A DNA stretch of 64,000 nt, taken from assembly GCF_027943255.1 (NCBI RefSeq), contig NC_072894.1:58965601-59029600 (forward strand), read 5' to 3'. A program made the translations under genes and the position numbers. Shown in pieces: positions 43,967 through 55,957 of this stretch. This DNA is from Anastrepha obliqua. Lineage: Eukaryota; Arthropoda; Insecta; Diptera; Tephritidae. Position 1 is the first letter of the stretch, and every line of letters starts with the position of its first letter. Below the pieces are notes generated by a model that was not told the origin of the DNA, did not search any database, and worked only from the letters and a program-made list of their open reading frames with translations.

Positions 43967-45080
43967 AATTACTTACTTACTTAGGTGGCCATTAAAACCC
44001 GTTACCGAATTACGGCCGACCTCACTAGCTCTCTCCAGGCGCCTCTGCTCCGCGCGCGCCTTCTCTAATTTTGTACACCAAGCGAGCATAGGGTTTCCCC
44101 CACCTGGTCTTTCCACCGGAGCAATGGTCTTCCTCTGCGTCGGCTCCCTTGGACTTCGCCCTCGAACACCTTTTTTGCTGGAGCTCCTTCCTCCATACGC
44201 ACTACATGCCCTAGCCAACGCAGGCGTTGGATGGCGATGCGTTGAACTACGTCAATGCTGGCGTAGAGCTCATACAGCTCGTGGTTCATTCTTGAACGGT
44301 AGTCTTCGTCAACGCGCACAGGACCGAAGATCTTACGAAGAAATTTTCTCTCGAACACCCCAAGAGCGGCTGCATTGCTTTGTGACACTACCCATGCCTA
44401 TGCGCCATAAAGCAACACGGGTATGATGAGCGTCTTGTAAAATGTCAGTTTGGTCAAGCGGGAGAGGTCTATTAACAAAAGTTATTCTCCGTTTGATCTC
44501 CAGGCTGATATCGTTGTTGCTGTTAACGGCGGTGCCAAGAGAAATAAATTCTGGTACAACTTCGAAGTTATAGTTGTCCGCAATGGAGTGCGTTCCTACA
44601 CGCCGTATATTCTGCGTTGTATACAGCATATACTTCGTTTTACCCTCGTTCACCGCCAAACCCACTCGTGATGATTCCTTTTCGATAGCAGAAAACGCAG
44701 CGGGGACATCTCGCTTACAGCGGCCGATAATGTCAATGTCATCGGCGTACGCAAGGAGCTGGACACATTTGTAGAAAATAGTGCCATTACGATGCACACC
44801 TGCTTTTCGGAGCACCCCTTCCATCACGAAGTTGAAAAGGTTGCATGACAGTGGATCGCCTTGTCTGAAACCTCGAACGGTATTGAATGGCTCGGAGAGG
44901 TTATTTCCTACCTTTACGGAGCTGGTTGTGTTGCTCAACGTCATTCTGCAAAGCCGTATGAGCTTCGTTGGTATACCGAACTCAGACATGGTGGCGTACA
45001 GGGAACCCCTTATCGGGCTATCGAACGCAGCTTTATAGTCGACAAAAAGATGATGGGTGTCGACTTGAAAAAATTGCTGA
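43967..45080 (-). pseudogene. non-LTR retrotransposon reverse transcriptase and C-terminus (RTE-like family, copy 3, best preserved)
   Basis: From the right, 'VDTHHLFVDYKAAFDSPIRG' (about 45060) starts the palm, followed by 'MSEFGIPTKLIRLCRMTLSN', 'GFRQGDPLSCNLFNFVME' and the catalytic box 'LLAYADDIDIIGR' (about 44745). 'VGLAVNEGKTKYMLYTTQN' and 'NDISLEIKRRI' come next. A frameshift near 44400 separates the C-terminal part: 'AALGVFERKFLRKIFGPVRV', 'IQRLRWLGHVVRMEEG' and 'RRRGRPLLRWKDQVGE'. The 3' end is a short TAAG repeat (reversed, 43967-43983). The 5' end, with the endonuclease, is missing, as after abortive reverse transcription. All three copies of this family in the window lie on the minus strand. 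Confidence 0.88.
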
Positions 45081-47074
45081 ACAAAATATTTGGTAAAATA
45101 AGTGTCGTTTTATTTCCCATAATCAGTCGGAAAAATACTTTGAGACCCCAGGGACTAAACTTTTTCTTCATTTTGTTGCACTCTGTAATCAATCTTAGTC
45201 GTTAACACTGTGACGATCACATCATATTCAATGGATCCGTTCAACAACTATCATATTTCACTTATTTATGTGACTTTGGCACCACGGTACCTTAGCATTC
45301 GTGGAACGTAAATCATTGTATTTGATTAGCTCTGTTCAGGACTAAATGAGGTATAGTATTTGAGCAAACCCGATATTAATAGCCTAAGATATGTGAACAT
45401 GCTCAGGTTTTTAAACGCCATGGGGGAATTTAATGGAAATATAACTTTTTCTATCAGGTCCGCTTCAACACAACTTTTATTCAGGTTTTCGTCTTCAAGA
45501 AGTTTTGCACCTGATGGTTTTAAAAAGGCACACTTTTACCACATACGGGAGCGTTAATCACTCACTGTGGTACTTTTGCTAATTTAAAATCTATTTATTT
45601 TACTAATTTAATTTATTTACTAATCTATCGGCAAGTGCTTTGGTTAGGTAAAAGACTCGAGACGACCTCAAACTATTCGCTTAAGGTGTGTCTATTAATT
45701 GAAGATGTTAAAGTCATACAAATTATCTGTTCGAAAAACTAAATTTCCAAATATTCTATATTACTAAAAATTCGAAAATTATGCTAATGTAGAATTGGCT
45801 CGCCACATTTTGAAAATTGGAACAAGATCAAAAAATTTTCACAGTCTCTCGGCTAATTGATCGCAATTGTAATAAATTTAATCTAAAATAAAAACAAAAA
45901 TGAAAGCGAAGATATTTTCACATATACATTGAAATATTTTGTGTATTTCTTTATATGCATATACCAATATACTATGTATGTACAAACACAGCGACCTCGA
46001 CATTTCAATACGACGTACACATTCTGAAATTTGAGTTTTTCGGAGAGCCTAACACATAAGTTGCTCACTTATGTTGTTGTCGATCAGTTTATCTGTGAAA
46101 ACTTTGCGTAAGTGACACGACGAGTTGATTGCAGTGGTGAGTTTCCAAAATAAAAGTTGAGAGAAAGTAATATCTAAATATATGAGCATATATTCTGATA
46201 AAAAAATCACCGGAGATTGGTAATTTAAAAAGCCCGTTTAAGGGGATTTTCGAAACTTAGAAGGTGGTAAATCGAGTTTAATATTGCACTTTAGTGTTAT
46301 GCCACATTTAGGAGAGTAATAACAGTGAAAAAAGGCGGTTTTGTGGAAAAAATCAAATTAATTCTCAAAAGATTGCCATAGCATAAGAATTGCGGGCCAA
46401 GAGCTCAACAAATATGAAAAATTACTCAGATTAAGAAAAAACATGTCAGAGAAATCGCAATGAGATTCTCGATTGCACCCGAAAAAATTTAAAAAAAAAA
46501 TCAGAATATTAGGTTGTTTTTTAGCATAAACATTTTATTATGAATGAGTATGACTCTTAGAGGCGAAGCAATAAATTCGTATGACTAATAAATCTAGTAT
46601 TCTATCGGTCAATTCTGGGTACTTTTTTAACATAACGTACATGCAAATGTGTTGGTTGTGTGTGCTTATATTTTTGGTTCATTTCAAATATTTTCGTTTT
46701 TAATATTTTCGTAATGAAATGTTTGAATTCTATAAGTATGTGTGTATGTGAGTACATTATACATATACACAGACTTTTGTGCTTTTATACAAACTTTGTA
46801 TAACACGAATTCACTTGAAAATTTGTAAAAATATATGTAAATACATATTCGATTCATATATCGGGCTTTAAGGTATGGACCTCTAAGTCAAAAGGAAGAC
46901 ATTTCGAAGTTTTCATACAAGTTAACCAAACTTTCTCCATATAATTTATAAATGTAACCCTGCGATTACTTGCCATCCGAGGTAGGCGTCCAACTTTACT
47001 ATAGCTGCATATATTCACTTTTCACTATCTTATGGAATTCATAGAAACTGATTATAAACTTTACTCACTTGTTT
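45081..47074. other. intergenic, nothing recognised
   Basis: AT-rich, with short frames only. No repeat shared with the rest of the window was noticed. Confidence 0.45.
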
Positions 47075-47190
47075 TTTTAAGAGGTTGTGAACTTAAAATG
47101 AAATATTGTTGGAATGATTTGTTTTATTATAATCTGGTAGATAATTTCAAAGCCTTTAATTTTGAATATGATTTTTACAATTCATTTTGT
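47075..47190 (-). repeat. unclassified interspersed repeat, copy 3
   Basis: The reverse complement reads 'tgaaattatctaccagatta' and 'ttccaacaatatttcatttt' and continues into 'aagttc', aligning to 26925-27045 with changes at roughly one position in six. No coding potential and no clear inverted ends. Confidence 0.6.
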
Positions 47191-47558
47191 TTAGAATATA
47201 AATAAAATTTATTAGCATTTAACATAAGCAGGCACAATATGGAGCTTTGAAAATCGTTGATATATCTTCAATCCATATTCTTTATATCATGTAGGTTGAC
47301 TCCTTCATTAGGTCTTAGCATTTGTATATACGTACTGCACTTGCAAGTGCCTTTTCGCTACGTTTTCTGGTGTGTTTGGCCTTTAATTCTGTGAGCAACT
47401 GTATGCCACTGCATATTATTGATTCATTCGTCAAAAGTTAATCCGAATTCTGAGCCCATTTCATTTAGATGTTTATACCAGAAAATGTTTTCCGATACCC
47501 AGCAAAATTGCATAGTTTGGCGTGAAGCCTGGTATCTTTAGAATTCGTTTTATGAAGT

Positions 47559-48447
47559 AAAGGGTTCTCCAAAAACAGGTGTTATTTTGAACGCTATTTC
47601 GGTAGATGTCACTTTTGAAGTCGTCAGTTTTTGATATTTGACAAGTAGAAACTACGCCATTAATAAAAATGGAACGATAAACGCTTAAACAACGCATTGA
47701 AATTATTAAAAGTCATTACAAAAATGGTGAAAATTTGGCAGAGACGGTTCGTAAAACTCGAACATTTTTCAGTCATCGTGAATCACCTGGTAGGACCGCA
47801 ATACACAAATTGATGAAAAAATTCGAGCTGTTGGGACAAGTTAGTGATGTGAAGAATAAAACCCTTACACGTGGCTCAAGAACAGCCGAAAATATTGCTG
47901 TTGTAGCCGAAGGTGTTGAAGAAAACCCAAGTTTTCTCCATTCCTCGTCGTTCTTTGGAATTAGGCATTCCACAAACTTCATTACACCGTAATTTGCATA
48001 AAGATTTGGGTCTTAAGGCTTATAAAGTCCAGTTAACACAAGAACTTAAGCCAGCCAATCATCAACAACGTCGTGTCTTTGGTAATTGGGTCGTTGAAAT
48101 ACATGAAAATTATCGGGAATTCTATCAAAAAATCATCTTGAGTTATGAGGCCCATATCCACCTCGTTGGCTTCGTCAACAAGCAATTGTCGCAATTGAAA
48201 AGCCTCTCTTTCCTCAACGTGTGACTGTTTGGTGCGATTTATAGGCCGGTGGAGTCATTGGACCTTACTTTTTCGATAATGAAGCTGGAGCAACAGTTAC
48301 GGTGAATGGATTGCGCTAGATGATTAACGATTTTTTATGGCCGGTATTGGCTGGTATTGATCTGGACAACGTTTATTTTCAACAAGACAAGCAATGAAAC
48401 CATTGATATTTTATGGGAATAACACCTCTTATTGGAAAACAATTTAT
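47559..48447 (+). mobile_element. DD41D-family Tc1/mariner element, N-terminal half only, both ends present
   Basis: The left end AAAGGGTTCTCCAAAAACAG (47559) and the right end 'cctcttattggaaaacaatt' (to about 48445) are imperfect inverted repeats also found at 52231-52787. The right end follows directly after 'VYFQQD' of the catalytic core, so the C-terminal half has been deleted. Confidence 0.82.
47671..48400 (+). pseudogene. DD41D-family transposase, N-terminal half
   Basis: ATG at 47671 is followed by a stop at the fourth codon, then 'TLKQRIEIIKSHYKNGENLA'. The DNA-binding part includes 'LMKKFELLGQVSDVKN' and 'SRTAENIAVVAEGVEENPS'. After a frameshift near 47925 come 'SIPRRSLELGIPQTSLHRNL' and 'DLGLKAYKVQLTQELKPANH'. 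The 'ILSYEAHIHLVGFVNKQL' box has SYEA where SDEA is expected, so the first catalytic aspartate is lost. Then follow 'RVTVWC', 'AGGVIGPYFFDNEAGATVTV' and 'LDNVYFQQD', with the second aspartate present. Confidence 0.85.
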
Positions 48448-48472
48448 ATTTGTAATTTGTCAAAATCGATTG

Positions 48473-48830
48473 TTAAGGGGACAATTTCGAAAATATTTTT
48501 TTTATTAAATTTTAACATAATTCTTTAAGAATATGTAAAATAATTTTTAGAACGTAAATCTATGTATTTCAACCGTGACGACTCTATCTTTGCTTTCGAG
48601 CGCATTGAATTATTGAATTTTCATGTATTCAAACTTTAGACGCGTTTTTCTCAAAACTATATTTTTCGAATTGGCGTACATGATAACTCAAATAGTTATT
48701 GACCGATCTCCTTGAAATTTAGCACACATTTTTTTATGATATTATCATTCTTTCTATTTGAATCTAAGTTTTCGAAAATTTTTCGAAAAAATAAAAAAAA
48801 ATTCGCCCCAAAATTATTTTTTTTCTTAAG
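48473..48830. repeat. relative of the TTAA MITE (left part)
   Basis: It starts TTAAGGGGACAATTTCGAAA at 48473, like the TTAAGGGG end at 1393. It later contains 'gcgtttttctcaaaactata' (48641), nearly identical to 'gcgtttttctcaaaactatg' at 1573. No right end with CCCCTTAA was found, so the copy is truncated or belongs to a diverged subfamily. Confidence 0.6.
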
Positions 48831-49019
48831 TATTTTGTCCCTCCCATTTTTTTTTTAATTCATATAGAAATTATGACATTAAGCGCGCTGTATGGCAAGT
48901 TGCGCCATCTTGCTGGAAACAAATGTCGTTGATGTTTGGCTAATTAATTTTTAGAGCGCTTGATAACCGTAATGGCAGTCACTTCCTCATTCGAAAGAAA
49001 TAGGGGTCGATGATGCGGC

Positions 49020-49185
49020 CAGTGCCCTATAAACGCCGCGAACTCGTTTATTTTTTAAAGTAAATTTCCATAATTTGGGAGTCGTATTCTGGCTTGAAAC
49101 CATTCATGATGACATACTGAACAGAAATATTAACCCCGTTTGCCATTCTCAAACGTTAAACTATAGTTATTGACATCGATAGTTC
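49020..49185 (-). mobile_element. leader fragment of a Tc1/mariner-like element
   Basis: The minus strand reads 'gaactatcgatgtcaataac' and later 'gttaatatttctgttcagta', matching the plus strand at 23285-23355 with moderate divergence. No coding part remains. Confidence 0.45.
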
Positions 49186-49242
49186 TCACGCTGCTATAAA
49201 TATAATTTGCTATTTCTATATATTTATGTATTGTAACTTTTC

Positions 49243-49492
49243 TTAACCGTTTTTGGATGCTTGGCCGAGCTCCTTCTCCTATTCATGGTCTTGAAGTTAT
49301 CCACTATTGAAGGGGCCTAGAGCTTTACGCCTTTACTCCGGACGGAATATGGCAAGCAGGCACTCGGAGGCTTGCCATTGTCTGCCTAAGAGCATCCATT
49401 ATAAGAAAAACTTGTTTTCTATCATTTTGTGATTCGTGCCCGCGATTTCCAACTGGTACACTTCCGAATGGTATTCATGCGCTATCCCACGT
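49243..49492 (-). mobile_element. tRNA-derived SINE, copy 5 (most diverged)
   Basis: 'ttggccgagctccttctcct', 'actccggacgga' and 'cactcggaggcttgccattg' are recognisable in order. The head region near 49432-49490 is decayed ('cgtgcccgcgatttccaact'). This copy is clearly older than the others. Confidence 0.75.
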
Positions 49493-52230
49493 TTTTGCAG
49501 ACGCAAGTAATACTTCAACATGCTTTGTATAACATTTTTTTATTGCAAGTTTTGTACATAAAAATTTAGTAACTTTAATCCAATCACTATAGACGAGTTA
49601 ACACTACGCCATTCTTTAGAAATCTGTAAGTGTACTTGGAGTAGAATTGTTGGAAGAAGTTGGCAGATCTTGTGGAAATATCAATTTTCTATTCACTGTA
49701 TTCAAATTGCGTTATCGCAAGAAAAGTAAATTTAAATGGCAGCCATAGTGAATGTATGAGGGCACGTAGACATAACTTTTTTGTTATTAATTACTTTAAA
49801 TAATACTTTTACGGCTTCTTAGCCGTTCTAAATCTTGGCAGATGGATAGCATGAATTTTCATCCAGAACTATTACTTGATTTTTTTATAATTATTTTAAA
49901 TGGGATTTCGACATTACATTAAGCAAATAAATCAAAAAATTAAGATTGTGTGCCGAACTACCGTATTTTTTTTATATCTTTACATTTCTCTAAACTATGG
50001 ACATCAGTCAAAAAAGTTAATTTTTTTAGAAAAATTGTAGGCTAATTTTATTGCTGTCATTAATTCATTCTGCTACGACTGCCGTCAATTATCATATTAC
50101 TCGTCAAAATCAGTTAAGCATTGAAGTATGAACGTATAGTATACTTATATATTGGGATACTTCTTTAAATGTCGAGAAAATAAAAAACAGTTAAGGGTGA
50201 AAAATTGTACCATTCAAACATTTTTTAATTGATTTTCCACGTTTGGAGATCGAACAACGTAAAATAAATTGGGAAGAATTTTGTCTGTGATTTTGTTGTC
50301 TAATCTAATTTCAAAACCCCGCCTAGCATTTGAACAGTATTTAGCATTCAAGTTTTCCCAGAAGATCTGAAAATGAAAGAACCAAAAATTTACGAAACAA
50401 AATTTTATGCCTTCTGCTAATTAACATTAAATTTAATACCCACTTTAGGAGTAAAGTCTTATATTAACATGACCATTGACATAACTAGAGGCGGCTTTAT
50501 CTGCGCTTTCATCATATGAAGTTAAATTTATAACTTCAATGCCTTAAAAAACATCGATTCTTAATGATAATTAAAATGTTGTCCGCCCGTTTTGTCATCA
50601 AACTAATAAAGTGAGCTTTAAAGAGAGAAACGATAACCAATTCCTAACCTTCGTTTGTTTCACTTTTCTTCTTTTCACTTTCTTAATTGCCAGACAAAGG
50701 TAAATTTGCATCTTTCAAAGCTATGGAAAAGCTTTAGGAAACTATGGCTGAAAAGGATGGAGGAAATTTACATAGTTTTATTCAACCTGTTTAAAGCTGG
50801 TAATAGCGGAGATCAAACCAAAAATCAGCGACTCTTTAACTACAAGTATTTCAATACCTTAACTAATTTCACATTCTTCTACTTCAGTTTAAATTGAACT
50901 ACACAACTTAAGCAACACATAAACTGTTCTTTAAATGTACGGATACATATGTATAGCTTTTTTCCACATGATTTATGTATAAAGTGATAATAAAGTCAGC
51001 TAAGTGAGTAAGGGGGTAAGTTGAGAGAACGGGCCTTAAATATAAGTATTTCTTTGAATTTTCTCATAAACCTTACCCCTAGTTAGTACCACCCTTTTTT
51101 AAGTAAATATTTATAAGTAAACATTCATGCATTTGTACAAGCGAACATATTTATTGTCTTTCTTAAATAATTTTTTTTTGGGAAATAATGAAATCAAAAG
51201 TTAGCCAGATGAGTGATGAACACACACCCACCCACATGCCTCACATATATTGGTCATCTCACAACTTGGCGCCGTTGGATTGAAGTGAAGAGGTGTGCGA
51301 AAATGTATACAAAAATAAAATTTTACATAAATATATATTATAATTTGAGGCTATATGCAAAACTTGCATATCTTCATATTTTCAGGGTGAATTTAAATGA
51401 ATTACATTTTAGTTTCACCTCATAGTTAGAAGTTATGCCGTGGGGTAATTGTATATGAATTTTATTGCTTAATTTTTTGTTTTCTTTTGTTATGCATTTT
51501 TTTCAAACATCACTTTTTATTTTTTTCTTTGCTGTTCAGAAACCATTTATATTAACTTAAGCCATTTTAGCGATTTCTCTTTTCCGCATGTATAAGAGGT
51601 TGTATATTTGACATTTTTCTTTGCTTGAAAATGACATGGAAATGGGTAAAATGCCAGTTTGAAAATAATTTTTAAATGTGACAGTAGTGAATTCATAGTC
51701 AAGGTGCGCTTTTAAGTTTTTATTCTTTATGTTAGATGTCGAAATTTTTCAAGGAAAATATTTAAAATTACCTGCATTGCATTATCTAAAAAATGTTCAA
51801 TTGTTAATTAATAAATCAATGAGTATGCGTGTGTGCAAGTAATATTATTTGTGATATACAGTTAACAGCAAATGTTGGCCAACTATCAGTTAATGATTTT
51901 TAAATATTAATCACGAAAGTACTTGTCACTCAGTTGTGCCTGTGTATTGGTGTGTATGTTTTACTATTGGAACACTCATTAGAAGGTTCCAAAAATATGT
52001 GATTTATAACTATGAAAAAGAAAAAAAAATCATATATAAACAAACACGTTTTGACCTCATGCCTGTCAAAAAGTTTGTTATTCGCATTAGGTTCATGCAT
52101 TTGCAATTTAAAGGACGAGCTATCGGCTGGTTACTTTTCAAAAATGATATAAAAAATAAATAAATATTTTCCAATAATTTTCGCATTGCTAAAAAGAGTA
52201 AACGTTCCTACCTGTAAGCATTTGTGAAAT
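49493..52230. other. intergenic, nothing recognised
   Basis: A long AT-rich stretch without coding motif. The open frames near 50655 and 51936 are short and show no similarity to known families. Confidence 0.5.
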
Positions 52231-52787
52231 AAAGGGTTTTCCAATAACAGGTGTGATGGTGAAGTAGATTGCGCTATCGAGAGATGATTAACGATTTTTA
52301 TGGCCGGAAATGCATGGTATTGATCCGGACAACGTTTATTTTCAACAAGACGGTGCTACGTGCCACACAAGCAACGGAACCCTTGATCTTTTGCGGGAAA
52401 AGTTTCCGGACCATGTTATCTCTCGAAGAAGTGATCACAATTAGCCACCGATATCTTGTGATTTAACACCTTGTGACTTTTTTCTTTGATACCACGTGAA
52501 AGAGAAGGTCTACGCCAATAGCCCAGGGTCGTTCTAAGATCTCAAAGATGGCATTCGTGAGGCTATCGAGGATATAAGGCAGCCACCTTGCAATTCGGTT
52601 ATGGAAAATTTCATGAAAAGCATATTGTCTTGGATATTGTCGTGATGGTCATTTGCCGGATGTTATTTTCCACTATCAAGGGCATATCTTTCTCTTTATA
52701 ATGAAATAAACATCCGATCATTTATATTAAAAAATAGCATTTTTCTTTGAATATCAGAATAAAACCTCTTATTGGAAAACGCTTTAT
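52231..52787 (+). mobile_element. DD41D-family Tc1/mariner element, C-terminal half only, both ends present
   Basis: The ends AAAGGGTTTTCCAATAACAG (52231) and 'cctcttattggaaaacgctt' (52765-52784) are inverted repeats. The left end is joined directly to codons of the catalytic core. The plus strand reads 'VYFQQDGATCHTSNGTLDLL', 'REKFPDHVISRRSDHN', a TAG where tryptophan is expected, and 'PPISCDLTPCDFFL' with TGA for the next tryptophan. Forty-one positions lie between the second and third catalytic aspartates. It complements the N-terminal half at 47559-48447: together the two halves cover most of one gene. Confidence 0.87.
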
Positions 52788-53269
52788 AACTTCATCAACA
52801 TAGCCAGCTCGGCTGGCTTTGCAGTAGCCCAACCAGAAAATTCGGCTTTTGAAGATCACGTTGACGTTTTCTACATCGTTTCTGGATTATCTGCACTGTG
52901 TATTAGATATACAATTTTGTGTGCTAAAATATACAATTTGTAGGAGGTAAAAATCGTTCAAGTTTTTATCGACAATTTCAGGATACAATACCAATAATTA
53001 TGGTTCCATAATTAAAATAAAGTCTTCAATGACATTTCGTAGTAATTATTTTCATGGCGAATAATTATAATCCAAGACTTGATTTTCTACGTACACGGCT
53101 TTTTCCCACGGATATTTTCATGAAAATGCCTTATAATGACTAATAGTTATTCTTTATTCGACGTTATTTCAGCTATATTATTGTAGTGCATTCACGTATT
53201 GTGACATGGAACCTGTTATTTTCAGCGACCTTTTTGGATAAAATTGAGCACGTAAAGTTATAATTAACA
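52788..53269. other. spacer, nothing recognised
   Basis: AT-rich DNA, no motif seen. Confidence 0.4.
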
Positions 53270-53770
53270 AAAACCATTACTAAACTCTTATTGTATCAAC
53301 GTGCATTGTGCTGATGAAAAAAGAAGTTTTTCCTTTTGCAAATTGGGTATTTTTTCACGATTTTTTTCCTTCAGTTGGTCTAAAAGATTACAATAATATT
53401 TAGAATTCATTGTTTTACCAGTTTGCAAGTAATCCACAAATAAAATTCCTTTCGCATCCCAAAAAAACTGATGCTAACCACTTCTTGGGGAATTTCTGGA
53501 CGTGGACACGTTTCGGAGGCGAAAAACCATGTCAATCTTTTGCCTCTTGTTTTGATTTGGAATCATGGGGATAGGCCAAAGTCTCATCCGTAGGGATATA
53601 TCGGCACACAAAAACCACTTTAATCTTTCAAAAGGACTCTAAATGTTGCTGAGAAAGTCGCGTTTAAATGTGTTTTTGTTCCGATTGTGCACATAGCTTG
53701 CTAAAACCCAATACTTCAGTCAAAATATTGCTTACACTTACCTTCTTTTATCGAAACGCAAACTTATTGA
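53270..53770 (-). pseudogene. mariner-like transposase core, inactivated
   Basis: The minus strand reads 'YIPTDETLAYPHDSKSKQEA' (about 53600, the TGDETW box without its tryptophan), then 'HGFSPPKRVHVQKFPKKWLA', 'FFWDAKGILFVDYLQTGKTM' after a frameshift, 'YYCNLLDQLKEK' and 'FFHQHNAR' near 53320. In the last box the catalytic aspartate of HQDNAR is histidine. N- and C-terminal parts were not recognised, and no inverted ends were found. It is a different lineage from the other mariners here, judged by its HG-PPKRV linker. Confidence 0.72.
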
Positions 53771-54944
53771 ACAACCTGCATGAATGCGTATAAGTACTAA
53801 GCAATTCAGTGAGATGAAAATATAGACTGGCGATCCGAATATACAAGGAAATCGGAAATTTAATTATGTATTGTACCTACATTTTGTAGAAAATTCCAGA
53901 ATATGATGAATTAGAAGATGTATATCTATGTACATATTTTGAATGATATGAAAGATTTGCAAATCATTTGAACTTGTCGAATAAAGTGAATCCTATGGCA
54001 TGCGTTCATAAAAATACTTCGACAAGCATGCTAAATATAGCCATATTTAAGACTTGATTTGGGTCAAATTAAATATATATTTTTTTCTTGAAAGAGGTTC
54101 AAATCAAAGAAGCCTCTCAAAAGTGTCGTCACTAATATTATAAAAATCCTCCCACCTCCGCTAAATTCTGACCTGGGACCTGGGTAGAACCGTGTTTATT
54201 GCTGAAGACACAACCGGTAACCGCGTTCATGTTTCTCTCCTGCAGGCATATACCGTGTATATACCGTCGATAGCTCCCTTTACTCCCATTGTGTTCATAG
54301 GTGGCTCTAAAGTAAAGGAGACATCCGAAAACTTGCAATAGTGTTATATTCACCAACTACCGTCCTGTCCCCTGTGCGATATTGAATTGAGTGTTTCACT
54401 CAAAAGTCTGTGCTTATTGTCGATTTGTCATAAACCGTATGTCTCCACTGCTGCTGCTCTAATTTTTTAAAGATATAAAATTTGATAAATAAGCCTCCAT
54501 AGTTAGCGTTACGTTTGAGGAAAATATTCGCAATACTTAGACCAAAATCTCCATCGCATTCTTAATGTCAGAGTGAAAAAATTACAAGAAACGTTTGAAT
54601 ACGTGAAATTTTACATCTACCTCTAACTTAGGGACTACTTGCGAGCTATACTACGCGCTCTAATGGCAAATAAGCGAAGTAAAAATTCATCACACAAGAC
54701 AGTTGACTACTCGAACTACATGAAAATATTCATGAATATACATTCTGCCAAAAAAATATCGGAAATTGTTCATTTAAAAAGCGCACGTATAACTAATTTT
54801 TTTTGCTGAAATGCTTGTACAACTGCCCTCTATAGTGTCGCACAGTTTGAGCGTGATCTGTCAGTTAGCTTGTTTTTGACATTTATTATGTATATCAGTC
54901 AACTGCAGGTGTGCTCTGCGATTTTCACTAACAAAGAATTTATC
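53771..54944. other. intergenic, nothing recognised
   Basis: No motif. Sequence from about 54826 ('ctgccctctatagtg') may be the 5' end of the mariner that follows, but I could not find a matching inverted repeat on the right. Confidence 0.4.
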
Positions 54945-55957
54945 TTAAATTTTGTGTTTTGAAAGGGATTTCGTGTACCGAATCATTTAAAATGTTGTAG
55001 AAAGCCTATGGCTAGTGTGTTTTATCAAAAACACGGGTCTACGAGTTGTAGTGGAATGGCTTTTGCAGATGGCTGATTTGCCCCGATGTGGTTGCCCATC
55101 AACGTCTTCAACGGATGAAAACATCGGCAAAGTCAAGGAAATGGTGTTGGAAAACTAGCATTTAAGTTTGAAGGAGGTACCTCGTGACCTTAGCATGTCT
55201 CCTGAATCAATTCGCAACATTTTACACCATCGAGTGGGCATGAGAAGTGTGGCTGCCGACTCGTTCCAAGAGAGTTGAATTTCTTTCAAAAAACTCATCG
55301 GAGAAAGGTGGCTGAAGACATACTTGAGCAAGCGAATTCAGACCCAAAGTTTATCCAGCGCATCATAACAGGTGATGAGACGTGGGTATATGAGTTTGAC
55401 ATGCAAGCCAGTCAACGGGCGGCTGATTGGGGCTATCCACATGAATCGAAACCCAAAAAACCATGGGAAAGACGGTCGACAGTGAACGTCATGCTTCTTG
55501 TTTTCTTTGATCATCATGGTGCTGTGCACTTGATATTCATTCCAAATGATTCTACGGTAAATAAAAAATATTATTTGGAAGTTGTGCCACATTTGAGAGC
55601 GAATGTGCGTAGGAAACGGCCCGATTTAGGGAAAGAAAACTCATGGTATTGTACCATGATAACGCACAGTCTCACAAGGCTCTTTTTTTGAGCACTTTTT
55701 TGACTAAAAACTCGACAAATATCATCGAACAACCACCGTACTCACCGGATTTAGTCCTCTGTGACTCTTTCCTTTCCCCAAAATGTAAATTGCCACTCCG
55801 CGGACACCGCTTTGAGTACATAGAAGCCATTAAGGAGAATTCGATATTTTCAAACGCGTTTAAAAGGTGCTTTGATGACTACACTAATCACTGGCGTATG
55901 TGTATTGCTTTGAAGGAAGCCTATTTTGAAGGCAACAAAATAAATTTTTATGATTAA
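54945..55957 (+). pseudogene. mariner transposase (DD34D), several frameshifts
   Basis: The N-terminus is in pieces ('SFKMLQKAYG', 'LPRCGCPSTSSTDENIGKVK', 'LSMSPESIRNILHHRVGMRS'). From 55275 one frame runs for 138 codons: 'KVAEDILEQANSDPKFIQRI', 'ITGDETWVYEFDMQ' with the first aspartate, and 'STVNVMLLVFFDHHGAVHLI'. After a frameshift near 55650 the last frame has 'LYHDNAQSHKALFLSTFLTK' and 'PPYSPDLVLCDSFLSPKCKL', keeping the other two aspartates 34 residues apart, and ends at 55955-55957 with TAA. Terminal repeats were not recognised. Confidence 0.88.

Noticed and set aside
43956..44426. 156-codon open frame on the plus strand
   Set aside because: It lies antisense to the LINE C-terminus read on the minus strand (RLRWLGHVVRMEE and RRRGRPLLRWKDQV). 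A shadow of real coding sequence.
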